Assembly: GCA_021613335.1 (NCBI GenBank)
Contig: JAJTWR010000479.1
Coordinates: forward strand, 124,001-188,000
Length of the DNA stretch: 64,000 nucleotides
Source of the DNA: Whitmania pigra
Taxonomy: Eukaryota > Annelida > Clitellata > Hirudinida > Haemopidae
Direction: 5' to 3'
A model generated the notes under the pieces. It did no database searches. It saw nothing but the letters and a program-made list of their open reading frames with translations, and had not been told where the DNA came from. A program made the position numbers and the translations under genes. Positions 1 through 8,569 of the stretch are shown piece after piece (within the stretch, counting starts at the first letter, position 1; the number at the start of each line of letters is the position of its first letter).

Positions 1-138
1 GAATTAGCCGCCAATAAATACATCGAGCTAAAGGGGCATACCGGAGAAATCCGTTTTGATATTATTGCCGTATTTTTAAAAGCGGATAATACTTTCCAGC
101 TTAAACATATAGAAGATGCCTTTTGGCCAATGGATTAA
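1..138 (+). CDS. yraN: YraN/UPF0102 family protein, 3' end only
   Basis: The reading frame is open from the first base and stops at TAA 136-138, giving the last 45 residues of a protein whose start lies outside the window. The segment IRFDIIAV followed by a charged stretch and HIEDAFWP is the typical C-terminal end of the YraN/UPF0102 family, small proteins with a restriction-endonuclease-like fold and no settled role. About two thirds of the protein is missing, so the call rests on this tail. It is followed by a 260-base gap with no visible gene and then by a convergent gene on the other strand. Confidence 0.65.
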   Translation, partial: ELAANKYIELKGHTGEIRFDIIAVFLKADNTFQLKHIEDAFWPMD

Positions 139-398
139 TGCAACCTCTTATTTTTAAAAGCGACGCAAAGGCAAAGCCGAAAATAAACGCGCCACTCCAT
201 AAAACAGAAAATATCGTTTAAACAATACGCTAAATAATTACCGGCTTCAATCTAAAATCGGCAAAAGGATTTTTATTTATGGGTAAAAATGCCCTAAAGG
301 GCGTAAAATTAAATTTTATAGAGCGCATTTAGTTTGTTCCAAAAATTAAAAGCAGCACCGGTTAACAGCGCCGCTTTATTTTCAAAGACATGGCGATT

Positions 399-995
399 TT
401 AAAATTTGTAATTTAAGCCAACCGTTACAAAGCCTTTTATACCAAGCCCTCCTTCAGCAAAACCGCCTAATTTTTTTCCTATGCGAATACCTACCGGATT
501 TACCTGAAAAGCAAAGTCTATAGCCTTAATTTTGTCTGTTTTTCCACCAATTGTTATTTTTGTAAGTCCCAGTATTGCCCCGGCGCCCACAAGCCCATAA
601 AAATTGATGAAATTTGTTTTTATATAACTGAATTCTGCAACAGGCAACACTAAAAAATGCCTTGTTCTTTTTTCTGTAATATTAGATTTTTCTCCAAACT
701 CTGAGGTTACTTTTTGAAGACCAAAATCTACCCCAACTTTTATGCGGTTAGCAGCTAAATAGCGATAACCTATTTCATACATTCCTGTTGAGGTATGATT
801 TTTTTCCCCTTTACCAGGGTTTAAAATAGCGTCAAAAATCCCTTCTGATATAGCGTCGGCAACCGATATCGGGAACGCATCGCTATAGCCAATACGTATT
901 TCATTTTTTTTATCTGAACTTATTTTTTCCTGAGCTTTACTTACGCCTGCAAAAAAAATTAATCCTAATGATAATGCAATTACTCCTTTTTTCAT
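399..995 (-). CDS. Outer-membrane beta-barrel protein, 198 aa
   Basis: The protein starts MKKGVIALSLGLIFFAGVSKAQ, a clear Sec signal peptide with cleavage expected after SKA. The mature part alternates polar and hydrophobic residues with many Gly and aromatic positions (IRIGYSD, YEIGYRYL, FYGLVGAGA) and ends VGLNYKF; a terminal aromatic residue is usual for barrels inserted by BamA. The size fits a small eight-stranded barrel of the porin/OmpA-like superfamily. The role cannot be told from sequence. It is divergent from the sigma-factor gene at 1174, and the shared 178-base gap contains an imperfect inverted repeat. Confidence 0.75.
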   Translation of the reverse strand: MKKGVIALSLGLIFFAGVSKAQEKISSDKKNEIRIGYSDAFPISVADAISEGIFDAILNPGKGEKNHTSTGMYEIGYRYLAANRIKVGVDFGLQKVTSEFGEKSNITEKRTRHFLVLPVAEFSYIKTNFINFYGLVGAGAILGLTKITIGGKTDKIKAIDFAFQVNPVGIRIGKKLGGFAEGGLGIKGFVTVGLNYKF

Positions 996-1028
996 TTTGT
1001 TTAAATTTTAAGATATGTTTTAATTATA

Positions 1029-1068
1029 TTACTTTTATCGCTTGTCGTTTTCGGCGATTTATAAGTAA
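1029..1068. promoter_or_regulatory. Imperfect inverted repeat between divergent genes
   Basis: TTACTTTTATCGC at 1029-1041 faces GCGATTTATAAGTAA at 1054-1068, with a 12-base loop and small bulges. It sits in the gap between the divergent barrel gene (399-995) and the sigma-factor gene (1174). It could be an operator or simply a hairpin in one 5' leader; no regulator is indicated. Confidence 0.3.
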
Positions 1069-1173
1069 TACGTTACAATTTTAAATACCCCTATTCTGCG
1101 GATAAAAAAATATCAAACAAGCGGTTAAAACAGTTAAAACAAAATACTTAATTTTAAACATTTATAACTTGGC

Positions 1174-1677
1174 ATGTCTACGGATGAGAAAAACTTTAAA
1201 AAACTATTTTATGATAATTATCAACAACTATGTAATCTTGCTTTTAAATATTTAGGCGACAGAGAGGAGAGCGAAGACCTTGTACAAAATTTGATGATAC
1301 GGTTTTGGGAATTAAAAAAAGAAATGATCAACAATCCGACAGCTAAATATTATCTTTTTACATCCGTTCGCAATCGTTGCATATCTGTTTTACGTAAAAA
1401 GATACATTTTATTAATATTGATGAAATACAAATTGATATTAAAGACGAGATTTATGAAGAAAAACCCAATCAGGATGTTGAAGCGTTAGTTAAAACGGCT
1501 TTTGAAAATATCCCGCCAAAATGTCTGGAGATTTTTAAAATGTGTAGAATACAAAAACTTAGTTATAAAGAAGTTGCTCAAAAACTTAATTTATCCGTAA
1601 AAACAGTAGAAAACCAAATGGGTAAAGCAATTAAATATATCAGGCAATTTATAGAACAGCATCCCATAGCGCCTTAG
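1174..1677 (+). CDS. ECF RNA polymerase sigma factor, FecI-like
   Basis: This 167-aa protein has the two-domain layout of extracytoplasmic-function sigma factors. Region 2 spans roughly residues 8-75, with the core-binding helix EDLVQNLMIRFWE and the DNA-melting segment that follows. Region 4 spans about 105-155 with the helix-turn-helix LSYKEVAQKLNLSVKTVENQM. It directly precedes a FecR anti-sigma gene (1762) and a TonB receptor with an N-terminal signalling domain (2715), the usual order of a FecI-FecR-FecA type surface-signalling system. By family knowledge it would direct transcription of the receptor gene when ligand binds outside. Confidence 0.93.
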   Translation: MSTDEKNFKKLFYDNYQQLCNLAFKYLGDREESEDLVQNLMIRFWELKKEMINNPTAKYYLFTSVRNRCISVLRKKIHFINIDEIQIDIKDEIYEEKPNQDVEALVKTAFENIPPKCLEIFKMCRIQKLSYKEVAQKLNLSVKTVENQMGKAIKYIRQFIEQHPIAP

Positions 1678-1761
1678 AACTTTAATTACTTTTTTTTAAT
1701 AAACCTATAAGGGTTTTTATAAAACGAGTGTTTTGTATGTAATATTGATATAACGATAACT

Positions 1762-2712
1762 ATGGATAACGATTATATAAATAATCTTTTGGCAAAGCAT
1801 TTTGCAAAAGAAACTACCGAACTAAACGAGAAAGAGTTAGCCGGCTGGATAAAAAACCATCAGCAAGAATATCTTTCGTTGAAAATATTTTACGCCAATA
1901 TTCAAACCCATAACGACGCTCAGTTTTTTGCAGTTCATAAAGCTTGGCAAAAAATGGAAACCGAGCTGGGCTTAAACGCTAAACAAAACCAAACCGGCCA
2001 TAAATTACTAAAATACATCGGCATAGCCGCTACCCTATTAATTATAGGGTTTTCGGGTCTTTTGTTTTATGCCAATACGGCCGTTAAAGTAAGCACATTG
2101 GCGCAAACAAAAACCATTACCCTAAGCGATGGTTCTATGGTAACCCTTAATAAAAACAGCAGCATTAGTTATAATCGTTATTTTTTAACCGCCCGAAATG
2201 TAAAATTAAACGGAGAAGCCTTTTTTGATGTAAAACACAACGCGCATAAACCTTTTAAAGTACAAACCAATGGTTTATTGGTAAATGTGTTAGGCACCTC
2301 TTTTTTAGTAAAGGCAAGCCAAAACGAAAAAATAATAACCGTAATTACCGGCAAGGTTGCCGTTCAGGAAACTGAAAAAGGGCAAAATTTAATTTTAACC
2401 CCCAACCAGAGCGCAAAATATGCAAACGGACAATTACAAAAAGACACAAATGCCAACCTTAATTTATTATCTTGGAAAACAAAAGTACTCACGTTTAAAA
2501 ATAATCGGTTGCAACAGGTGTTTGATGATATGGAAAAATATTATGGAGTAAAATTTATCGTACCCGAAAATTTAAATTTAACTTGTCCGATTACTACCCG
2601 GTTTGATCACGAATTGCTAACCGATGCGCTTAAAGAACTTAACTTTATTGCAGGTATAAACTATTCTATAAAAGGAAATACCATTTGGATAAACGGCATC
2701 GCATGTAAATAG
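1762..2712 (+). CDS. FecR-type anti-sigma factor
   Basis: 316 aa. A cytoplasmic N-terminal part of about 85 residues is followed by one membrane segment (residues ~90-108, IGIAATLLIIGFSGLLFYA) and a periplasmic FecR domain (ITLSDGSMVTLNKNSS, LNGEAFFDVKHNAHKPFKV, GTSFLVKA). The last ~70 residues, from LQQVFDDMEKYYGVKF onward, match the DUF4974 domain that ends Bacteroidota FecR proteins. The protein should hold the sigma factor encoded at 1174 and receive a signal from the plug/STN domain of the receptor encoded two bases downstream at 2715. Confidence 0.93.
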   Translation: MDNDYINNLLAKHFAKETTELNEKELAGWIKNHQQEYLSLKIFYANIQTHNDAQFFAVHKAWQKMETELGLNAKQNQTGHKLLKYIGIAATLLIIGFSGLLFYANTAVKVSTLAQTKTITLSDGSMVTLNKNSSISYNRYFLTARNVKLNGEAFFDVKHNAHKPFKVQTNGLLVNVLGTSFLVKASQNEKIITVITGKVAVQETEKGQNLILTPNQSAKYANGQLQKDTNANLNLLSWKTKVLTFKNNRLQQVFDDMEKYYGVKFIVPENLNLTCPITTRFDHELLTDALKELNFIAGINYSIKGNTIWINGIACK

Positions 2713-2714
2713 AA

Positions 2715-5204
2715 ATGCTCAAAACATTTATAAAACATATCCTATTTGTACTTATTTGCCAAAGCTTATATGCTCAAAATAAATTATCCTTACTCGACAA
2801 AAATATTATAATTAATAAAGAGGAAGCAACTATAGCCGAATATTTTTCTTTAATAAGTTCTCAAGGAATAACGCTTTCATACAATAATGCACAAATAGAT
2901 GTAAACACAAGTGTAACCATAAAAAAAGGCGGCTACCAAGCAGAGCAATTGTTATACTTGCTATTGGGCAATAATATCAAACTGAAAGTATACAAGCAAA
3001 AAATTATTATCTCTAAACCATCGTTTGAAGAACCGTTGTTTACCCTTAACGGCTTTGTATATGCGGGCAATGGTAAAGAAGCGGTACCGCTGGCCTCGGT
3101 AAAGGTATTAGGCGCTAACGTAACTGTTTTTTGTAACGATTATGGCTATTATTCGGTTCGCTTACCTGCAAAAAAAAATATTTTACAAGTAAGCGCATTG
3201 GGTTATGCCGCGAAAATCGACACCATCAATCTGCAAAAATCTTTATCGCATAATTTTTATTTGAATCAAGGTATAAACCTACCCCCCTTAGAAATAAAAA
3301 ACGATAAAAATTTATTTTTTAATGAGTTTACCCGTATCGACACCAACGGCATAAAAAATTTACCTTTTTTACTCGGCGAGGTAGACCCGATGAGAATAAT
3401 AGGCCTAAAGGCAGGCGTTACAACCGATGGTTTACATGTGCGGGGAGGTACTGCCGACCAAAATCTGATATTGTTGGATGGAGCTCCTATCTATAATTAT
3501 AGTCATTTTATCGGAATTTTATCGGTTTTTAATAACGACATTATTAAACGGATTGATTTTTATAAAGGCGGTTTTCCGGCTCGTTACGAAGGAAGACTTT
3601 CCTCGGTAATTGATGTTAAAACCAAAGATGGGGATATGCAAAGCTACGATGGCGTAATTAATATCGGTTTGCTTAACGGATCTATGAAATTAGAAGGACC
3701 AATTATTAAAGACAAGTTGTCTTTTCTAACTGCTTTCAGGCGGAGTTGGATTGACGGTCTTACCAGATTATTGCTCGGTAAGAATTTTCCTTTTAGCTAT
3801 TATTTGTACGATGCCAACATTAAATTAAATTACATTTTTGATTCTACCAGCCGTATTTACCTCAGCATGTATGCCGGTATGGATAAACTTAACTATCATC
3901 TTTTTGACGATAATTTATCAACTTTACAATGGACAAACAAAGCGGCTTCTTTAAGATGGAACAAAGTTTACGGCTCGGGTGCTTTTCATAACACCACATT
4001 TATGATAAGTTGTTTTAAAAACGAGTTTAACGATCAGTCTACGCCCTCGTTAGATCAATTAAACCAGATTGATAATTTTGGTTTAGAAAACAACTTTTCT
4101 CATTATTGGTCAAACAATTTTGTAAGCTTAACGGGTTTAGGCGTAAATTACACTCTTTTTAAATCGTTAGACGAAACACAAAACGGGATTTTAAAAAAGC
4201 AGAATTCTTTACAATTAAAGGCTTATAGCGATAATAATATTGATTTAAACCGATTTAACTTAAAATATGGATTGCAATATGCCATCTTTATAACTCCTGG
4301 AAAAACTTATCATTCGTTTCAACCGCGTATCAGCTTAGTATACCAGGCGGATAATTTAAACAGATTTTTTGGCCAATTTGCATACGTGGTTCAGTTTTAT
4401 CATCAAATTACATCTAATATTGGAGCAACTCCAAGCCAATTCCGTTCGCCGAGTACAGCCGCGCTCCCTCCCGAAAAATCTTTAAATTACGATTTGGGCT
4501 ACAGTTATTTTTTTAAAAAAAAAGGCAAAATAACCGGACAGCTCTTCTACAAAAAATATAATGATATTTTAATTTACAAACCGCAATATGGTTCAGAAAC
4601 GAGCCTGATTGTTACTGAAAATTGGCGAGGAGTATTGTTATCCGGCAAAGGAGTTTCAAAAGGGATTGAATTTGAGTTTTTGAAACAATTTAACCGTTTT
4701 GATATTCAAAGTTCATATACTTTAAGCAAATCTGAATTGAGTTTTGCAGAGGTAAACAATGGAACGCCTTTTTTATCGCCTTACGATTTAACCCATCAAT
4801 TCAGGCTGCTGCTATCAATTGCGTTAAGTAAAAAATGGTATTTTTCTAATTTATTCAGCTATAGTACGGGAGGATTAATTTCTGTGCCGCCCAACTACCT
4901 CGCAAACCAAAACAAGGTTAGCAACCCGAAAGAACCTATACCGGACAACAGCACCATCATACCCAACAACTATCGTTTAAGCAACAATTATAGCTTAAGC
5001 GTGGGTTTTTCAAAAATAAGCGTCTACAAATCAGGCCATCAAGGCAGACTTTCTTTTGGGATCAATAACATTCTCGGCCGACCTGCTCCAAACTACGTAT
5101 TAACCAGATACGAAAATGGAAACTTTCAAATTGAAGAATCGCAATTATTCAAAAAATGGTTTCCTTATTTTATATACACCTATAATTTCAGATTTAATAA
5201 TTAA
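2715..5204 (+). CDS. TonB-dependent receptor with signalling domain, 829 aa
   Basis: After a signal peptide (ILFVLICQSLYAQ) comes an STN-like signalling module (about residues 25-100), then a carboxypeptidase-type regulatory beta domain (LNGFVYAG to the mid-180s). The plug domain carries LHVRGGTADQNLILLDGAPIY and the YKGGFPARYEGRLSSVIDV strand, and the rest is a 22-strand barrel ending in FRFNN. The gene follows the FecR gene with a two-base gap, so the sigma factor, anti-sigma factor and receptor are likely one transcription unit. The transported ligand cannot be told: no SusD-like lipoprotein gene is adjacent, which argues against a standard glycan-uptake pair. Confidence 0.9.
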   Translation: MLKTFIKHILFVLICQSLYAQNKLSLLDKNIIINKEEATIAEYFSLISSQGITLSYNNAQIDVNTSVTIKKGGYQAEQLLYLLLGNNIKLKVYKQKIIISKPSFEEPLFTLNGFVYAGNGKEAVPLASVKVLGANVTVFCNDYGYYSVRLPAKKNILQVSALGYAAKIDTINLQKSLSHNFYLNQGINLPPLEIKNDKNLFFNEFTRIDTNGIKNLPFLLGEVDPMRIIGLKAGVTTDGLHVRGGTADQNLILLDGAPIYNYSHFIGILSVFNNDIIKRIDFYKGGFPARYEGRLSSVIDVKTKDGDMQSYDGVINIGLLNGSMKLEGPIIKDKLSFLTAFRRSWIDGLTRLLLGKNFPFSYYLYDANIKLNYIFDSTSRIYLSMYAGMDKLNYHLFDDNLSTLQWTNKAASLRWNKVYGSGAFHNTTFMISCFKNEFNDQSTPSLDQLNQIDNFGLENNFSHYWSNNFVSLTGLGVNYTLFKSLDETQNGILKKQNSLQLKAYSDNNIDLNRFNLKYGLQYAIFITPGKTYHSFQPRISLVYQADNLNRFFGQFAYVVQFYHQITSNIGATPSQFRSPSTAALPPEKSLNYDLGYSYFFKKKGKITGQLFYKKYNDILIYKPQYGSETSLIVTENWRGVLLSGKGVSKGIEFEFLKQFNRFDIQSSYTLSKSELSFAEVNNGTPFLSPYDLTHQFRLLLSIALSKKWYFSNLFSYSTGGLISVPPNYLANQNKVSNPKEPIPDNSTIIPNNYRLSNNYSLSVGFSKISVYKSGHQGRLSFGINNILGRPAPNYVLTRYENGNFQIEESQLFKKWFPYFIYTYNFRFNN

Positions 5205-5210
5205 AGAAAG

Positions 5211-5948
5211 TTACTGCTGATTAAGTTCCTTTTTAATAGCATTTTCCGCCTCTAAAATGACCTCTTCGGGAGCTTTGCCGGTAGTGGCAAGCGGGGTTAA
5301 TACTTTCCATGATATGGCTAAACCTACGTTTAAAGGAAATTGGCCAAACTGAACAATTTTCCACGAGTTTTTAATGGCAACGGGTACAAATAATGCGTGC
5401 GGACATTGTTTTAACAAAGTAGCCACTCCTCCCATCCGAAAAGTTTTTACCCGCCCATCTTTAGGCCTTGTTCCTTCAGGAAATATAACTGCACTCCAAT
5501 TATTTTCTTCCATCCGTTTTCCCAGTCTGGCAATCTCCATAATGGCTTGTTTGTTATTTTTTCTGTCGATATTGGCCCCGCCGCCAACCCTAAGGTTGTA
5601 AGACACCGAAGGAATACCTTTTGCCAGCTCTATTTTAGAAATAAATTTCGGATGGTATTTACGCAAGCGCCAAATCATACCTGGAATATCGTACATGCTT
5701 TGATGATTAGCCAAAAAAACAATCGGCTTATTTAACGGCAAATTCTGCTTGTTTTCAAAACTTACTTTATTAAAAAGAAGCATTTGATTGTTATGTAAAA
5801 GAAAGTTTAGCACATCTACCGATATTTTATGCGCCCGATAACCAAAAAAACGAAAACATAACCATTGAATGGGATGGAAAATACATAAAAACAAAAAGAA
5901 GGTTAAATAAAAAATCGGGCTTAAAATAAAGCCGAAAAATTTTCTCAT
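5211..5948 (-). CDS. plsC: 1-acyl-sn-glycerol-3-phosphate acyltransferase
   Basis: 245 aa with an N-terminal hydrophobic anchor (FILSPIFYLTFFLFLCIF). The acyltransferase signature HX4D appears as NHQSMYDIP near residue 82, and the second motif as FPEGTRPKDG near residue 157. Family role: transfers an acyl chain to lysophosphatidic acid to make phosphatidic acid at the inner membrane. It lies tail to tail with the TonB receptor gene, six bases away. The frame extends a little upstream on another ORF, but MRKFFGFIL gives the usual length and membrane anchor. Confidence 0.9.
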   Translation of the reverse strand: MRKFFGFILSPIFYLTFFLFLCIFHPIQWLCFRFFGYRAHKISVDVLNFLLHNNQMLLFNKVSFENKQNLPLNKPIVFLANHQSMYDIPGMIWRLRKYHPKFISKIELAKGIPSVSYNLRVGGGANIDRKNNKQAIMEIARLGKRMEENNWSAVIFPEGTRPKDGRVKTFRMGGVATLLKQCPHALFVPVAIKNSWKIVQFGQFPLNVGLAISWKVLTPLATTGKAPEEVILEAENAIKKELNQQ

Positions 5949-5979
5949 ACCGTATAGATTTTTTCTTTACAACAAATAT

Positions 5980-6165
5980 TTCACAAATGTCCGTTAATTG
6001 TAATAGATGGCCAAATCTAATAAATTTTGCAGTTAAAAAAATAACAATTACCTTATTTACAATATCTTGTAAATTATTTGTTTTGTTCAAACTCTTGCCG
6101 AAAAGTTGTGTTATCTATCAAAGCAGGCAATCAAATAAAAATCTTAAAAAATTAAAATTCAAAAT
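5980..6165. repeat. Intergenic repeat family 2, copy A
   Basis: This stretch between the acyltransferase and undecaprenyl-diphosphatase genes resembles 14255-14392. Shared blocks, in the same order, include ATAAA-TTTGC followed by an A-rich run and AATTRCC, then the identical 13-mer TCAAACTCTTGCC (6089-6101 region), then GGCA-TCAAATAAA. The copies differ by about a 20-base gap. No reading frame is conserved. The rest of the 5949-6261 gap holds nothing else I can name. Confidence 0.5.
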
Positions 6166-6261
6166 AAAACTACTTTGTTTCCGGTTAAAAAGGTTACGGT
6201 TAATAACTGCTGTTTGTATTAAAAATGCCAAAATTCTCTTGTTTTGCGGAAAACATTTCGC

Positions 6262-7053
6262 TTAAATTACAATTTGTTTTCCGGTTATCAATAACAGGAT
6301 GATAAGTATAGCTACCACAATACGGTACCATCCAAAAATACGGAACCCATGCTTTGTTAAAAAACGAATAAAAAACTTGATTGCAATTAAAGCAACAATA
6401 AAAGCAATGATGTTTCCAAAAAGCAATATTTTCATATTTCCGGCATTTAAAAGAGCATAGCCTTTAAGCAATTTATAACCGGTAGCGGCCATCATGGTTG
6501 GCACAGCCAGAAAAAACGAAAATTCTGCGGCTACCCTCTTGTTAAGTTTTTGCTGCATGCCTCCAATAATGGTGGCCGCGCTTCTGCTTAAACCCGGAAA
6601 ACAAACAGCCAAAACCTGGTATAAACCAATTTTAAAAGCAGTAGTATTGGTAATCTTATTTTGGTTGTATATTACCGGGTTTTTGAATAGCTTGTCTATA
6701 AACAATAAAACAATCCCTCCTAAAAACAATACAACCGCAACAAAAATAGGGTTGCCTAGTTTACTATCAATAAAATCATTTAACATATAGCCAAAAAACA
6801 GGGCCGGAACAGTTGCCACAAGCAATTTTATATAAAAAGTAACGCTATTAAGGCTGATAAATTTTTTTCGGTAAACAACTACAACGGCCAGTATTGCGCC
6901 TAATTGTATGGCAATGGTAAAAAGTTTTACAAAATCATCGGTAGCAATACCCATTATAGAGCTGGCAATAACCATATGACCGGTTGAAGAAACCGGCAAA
7001 AACTCTGTTAATCCTTCAATAATAGCTAGTATTAACGCATGTAGATAATTCAT
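6262..7053 (-). CDS. uppP: Undecaprenyl-diphosphatase
   Basis: 263 aa, very hydrophobic, with about seven or eight membrane segments. The two BacA/UppP signatures are present: EGLTEFLPVSSTGH near residue 13 and FPGLSRSAATIIGG near residue 155. It removes a phosphate from undecaprenyl diphosphate so that the lipid carrier for peptidoglycan and other surface polymers is recycled; overexpression is known to give bacitracin resistance. It stands upstream of the DUF3098 and ftsX genes on the same strand, in reverse order of reading (ftsX, DUF3098, uppP), with 150 bases between DUF3098 and this gene. Confidence 0.95.
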   Translation of the reverse strand: MNYLHALILAIIEGLTEFLPVSSTGHMVIASSIMGIATDDFVKLFTIAIQLGAILAVVVVYRKKFISLNSVTFYIKLLVATVPALFFGYMLNDFIDSKLGNPIFVAVVLFLGGIVLLFIDKLFKNPVIYNQNKITNTTAFKIGLYQVLAVCFPGLSRSAATIIGGMQQKLNKRVAAEFSFFLAVPTMMAATGYKLLKGYALLNAGNMKILLFGNIIAFIVALIAIKFFIRFLTKHGFRIFGWYRIVVAILIILLLITGKQIVI

Positions 7054-7203
7054 TTAACAGAAATTTACTAAGAAACTTCCCTAATATGGAAAGTTAATAA
7101 AGCAAGCTATTTATATAGATTTTTAAAGTAGCGCATATCGGGATTAAAAGTTTACGCTAAAATAATCGTTTAGTTTTTTGATACTCTCCAACTCAAAAAA
7201 TTA

Positions 7204-7428
7204 TTATTTTAAAACAGCATACATCCCAAAACCAAAACCGGCCAATACCACAACGGGAGCAATCAAGGTTCTGCGAACATCATATATATCCCCTTGTACG
7301 CCCATCATCAGCAAAAAGCCAACAATAACGATAACAATGCTAATTAATAACAATTGATAGTTTTTTTTGGTAAAAACCATTTTCTCGTTTTGGTTCTCTT
7401 TTTGAGAATCGATTTTTTTTTGTGTCAT
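7204..7428 (-). CDS. DUF3098 family small membrane protein
   Basis: 74 aa. A charged N-terminus is followed by MVFTKKNYQLLLISI and two membrane segments (about 30-47 and 57-72), which is the pattern of DUF3098 proteins found next to ftsX in Bacteroidota. Its ATG shares one base with the ftsX stop (TAATG), so translation is probably coupled. The function is unknown; position and co-translation suggest a partner of the FtsX-like membrane protein. Confidence 0.85.
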   Translation of the reverse strand: MTQKKIDSQKENQNEKMVFTKKNYQLLLISIVIVIVGFLLMMGVQGDIYDVRRTLIAPVVVLAGFGFGMYAVLK

Positions 7429-8306
7429 TATCTATATAAATCATAAATTTTTAAGCGCAAATATTTGCTCACGGCAAAATGCGTACTTAAAGCGGTAATA
7501 AAAATGCCAATGCCGGCTAACCCCAAAAATACAAATCCAAACTCAGTATAGTTTCTCAATATTAAAATTTCAGGAATTTCTTTTTGAGAATAATAAAGCA
7601 AACCCAATAAAATAATGATAGAAATAAAAGAAGCAATTAAGCCATGCAAAGCTGCAATAAAAACAAAAGGTTTGCGGATAAAATTTTTGGTAGCGCCAAC
7701 CAATTGCATGCTTTTGATTAAAAAACGTTGCGAAAATATGACCAGGCGAATGGTATTATTAATTAACGCAACAGCGATAATTAAAAGAATTATGGCAAAG
7801 CCAAGCACAATAATGCCAATAGTATTAATGTTTTTATTTACCATATCAATTAAAGAACTTTGGTATACTACTTCTTTAACCAGCGGATTTTTTTGTATTT
7901 TCTCAGTCAGCGTTTTAATGTTTTGATTATTGGCATAATCGGCCTTCATGTATACGTCAATAGCGCTTAAAAGCGGGTTATAACCTAAAAAATTTACAAA
8001 ATCTTCGCCCAAATCTTTGGTTAGGCTGTGCTGGGCAATTTCTTTGCTGATATATTGTGTTTGCTTAACCCAATTATTATTGTTTAATTCTTTTTGTAGA
8101 GAAAGTATATCAGTTTCTTTAGCCCCTTCGTCAACAATAATATTGAATACGATATTTTCTTTTACATAATTGGAAAGATTTTTGGCATGAACAAGAATTA
8201 AACCAAGCATACCTAACATCAATAAAACCAAAGCGATGCTGAAAATGGTAGACAGGTATACGGTTTTGCTTTTTTTGGACGCCGCGCTTACTTCATATTC
8301 TTCCAT
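7428..8306 (-). CDS. ftsX: FtsX-like cell-division membrane protein
   Basis: I place the start at 8306 (MEEYEVSAASKK), 14 codons inside the longest frame, because the extra N-terminus is unrelated to the family. The 292-aa protein has one membrane segment after a short cytoplasmic tail (SIALVLLMLGMLGLILV), a periplasmic domain of about 115 residues with two alpha/beta repeats, then three C-terminal segments, the MacB/FtsX permease layout. With FtsE it normally couples ATP use to control of peptidoglycan hydrolases at the division site. No ftsE is nearby, which is usual in this phylum. It overlaps the DUF3098 start by one base. Confidence 0.9.
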   Translation of the reverse strand: MEEYEVSAASKKSKTVYLSTIFSIALVLLMLGMLGLILVHAKNLSNYVKENIVFNIIVDEGAKETDILSLQKELNNNNWVKQTQYISKEIAQHSLTKDLGEDFVNFLGYNPLLSAIDVYMKADYANNQNIKTLTEKIQKNPLVKEVVYQSSLIDMVNKNINTIGIIVLGFAIILLIIAVALINNTIRLVIFSQRFLIKSMQLVGATKNFIRKPFVFIAALHGLIASFISIIILLGLLYYSQKEIPEILILRNYTEFGFVFLGLAGIGIFITALSTHFAVSKYLRLKIYDLYR

Positions 8307-8527
8307 GATTAGTCTAATTGATTTTGCTAAAATAATAAAGATATGCAAAATTCTAAAGCCCGACGTCTTTTAACTTTACAGATATTGGCTTTTGCCTAAC
8401 CATTTTAAGATATCGTTAAAAAAACTTAACATTTTTTAACGTTTATAATGGAGCTAAGCGTTAGCTTGACATAACCAACTTTATGTTTACTTTTTTGCAG
8501 AGGGGTTACTATCAAAAGTAAAATTCT

Positions 8528-8535
8528 TAATTTTG
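8528..8535 (+). promoter_or_regulatory. Candidate Bacteroidota -7 box for leuS
   Basis: TAATTTTG matches the TAnnTTTG consensus used by the primary sigma factor of this phylum and lies 34 bases before the leuS start. No good TTG -33 box is seen at the right distance, so support is partial. Confidence 0.35.
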
Positions 8536-8569
8536 CACCAATTTTCTAAAAGCATATAAAAAGCATATA

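Noticed and set aside
5827..6090. 87-codon minus-strand ORF upstream of plsC
   Set aside because: It overlaps the plsC start in a different frame and runs through repeat family 2, so it has no independent support.
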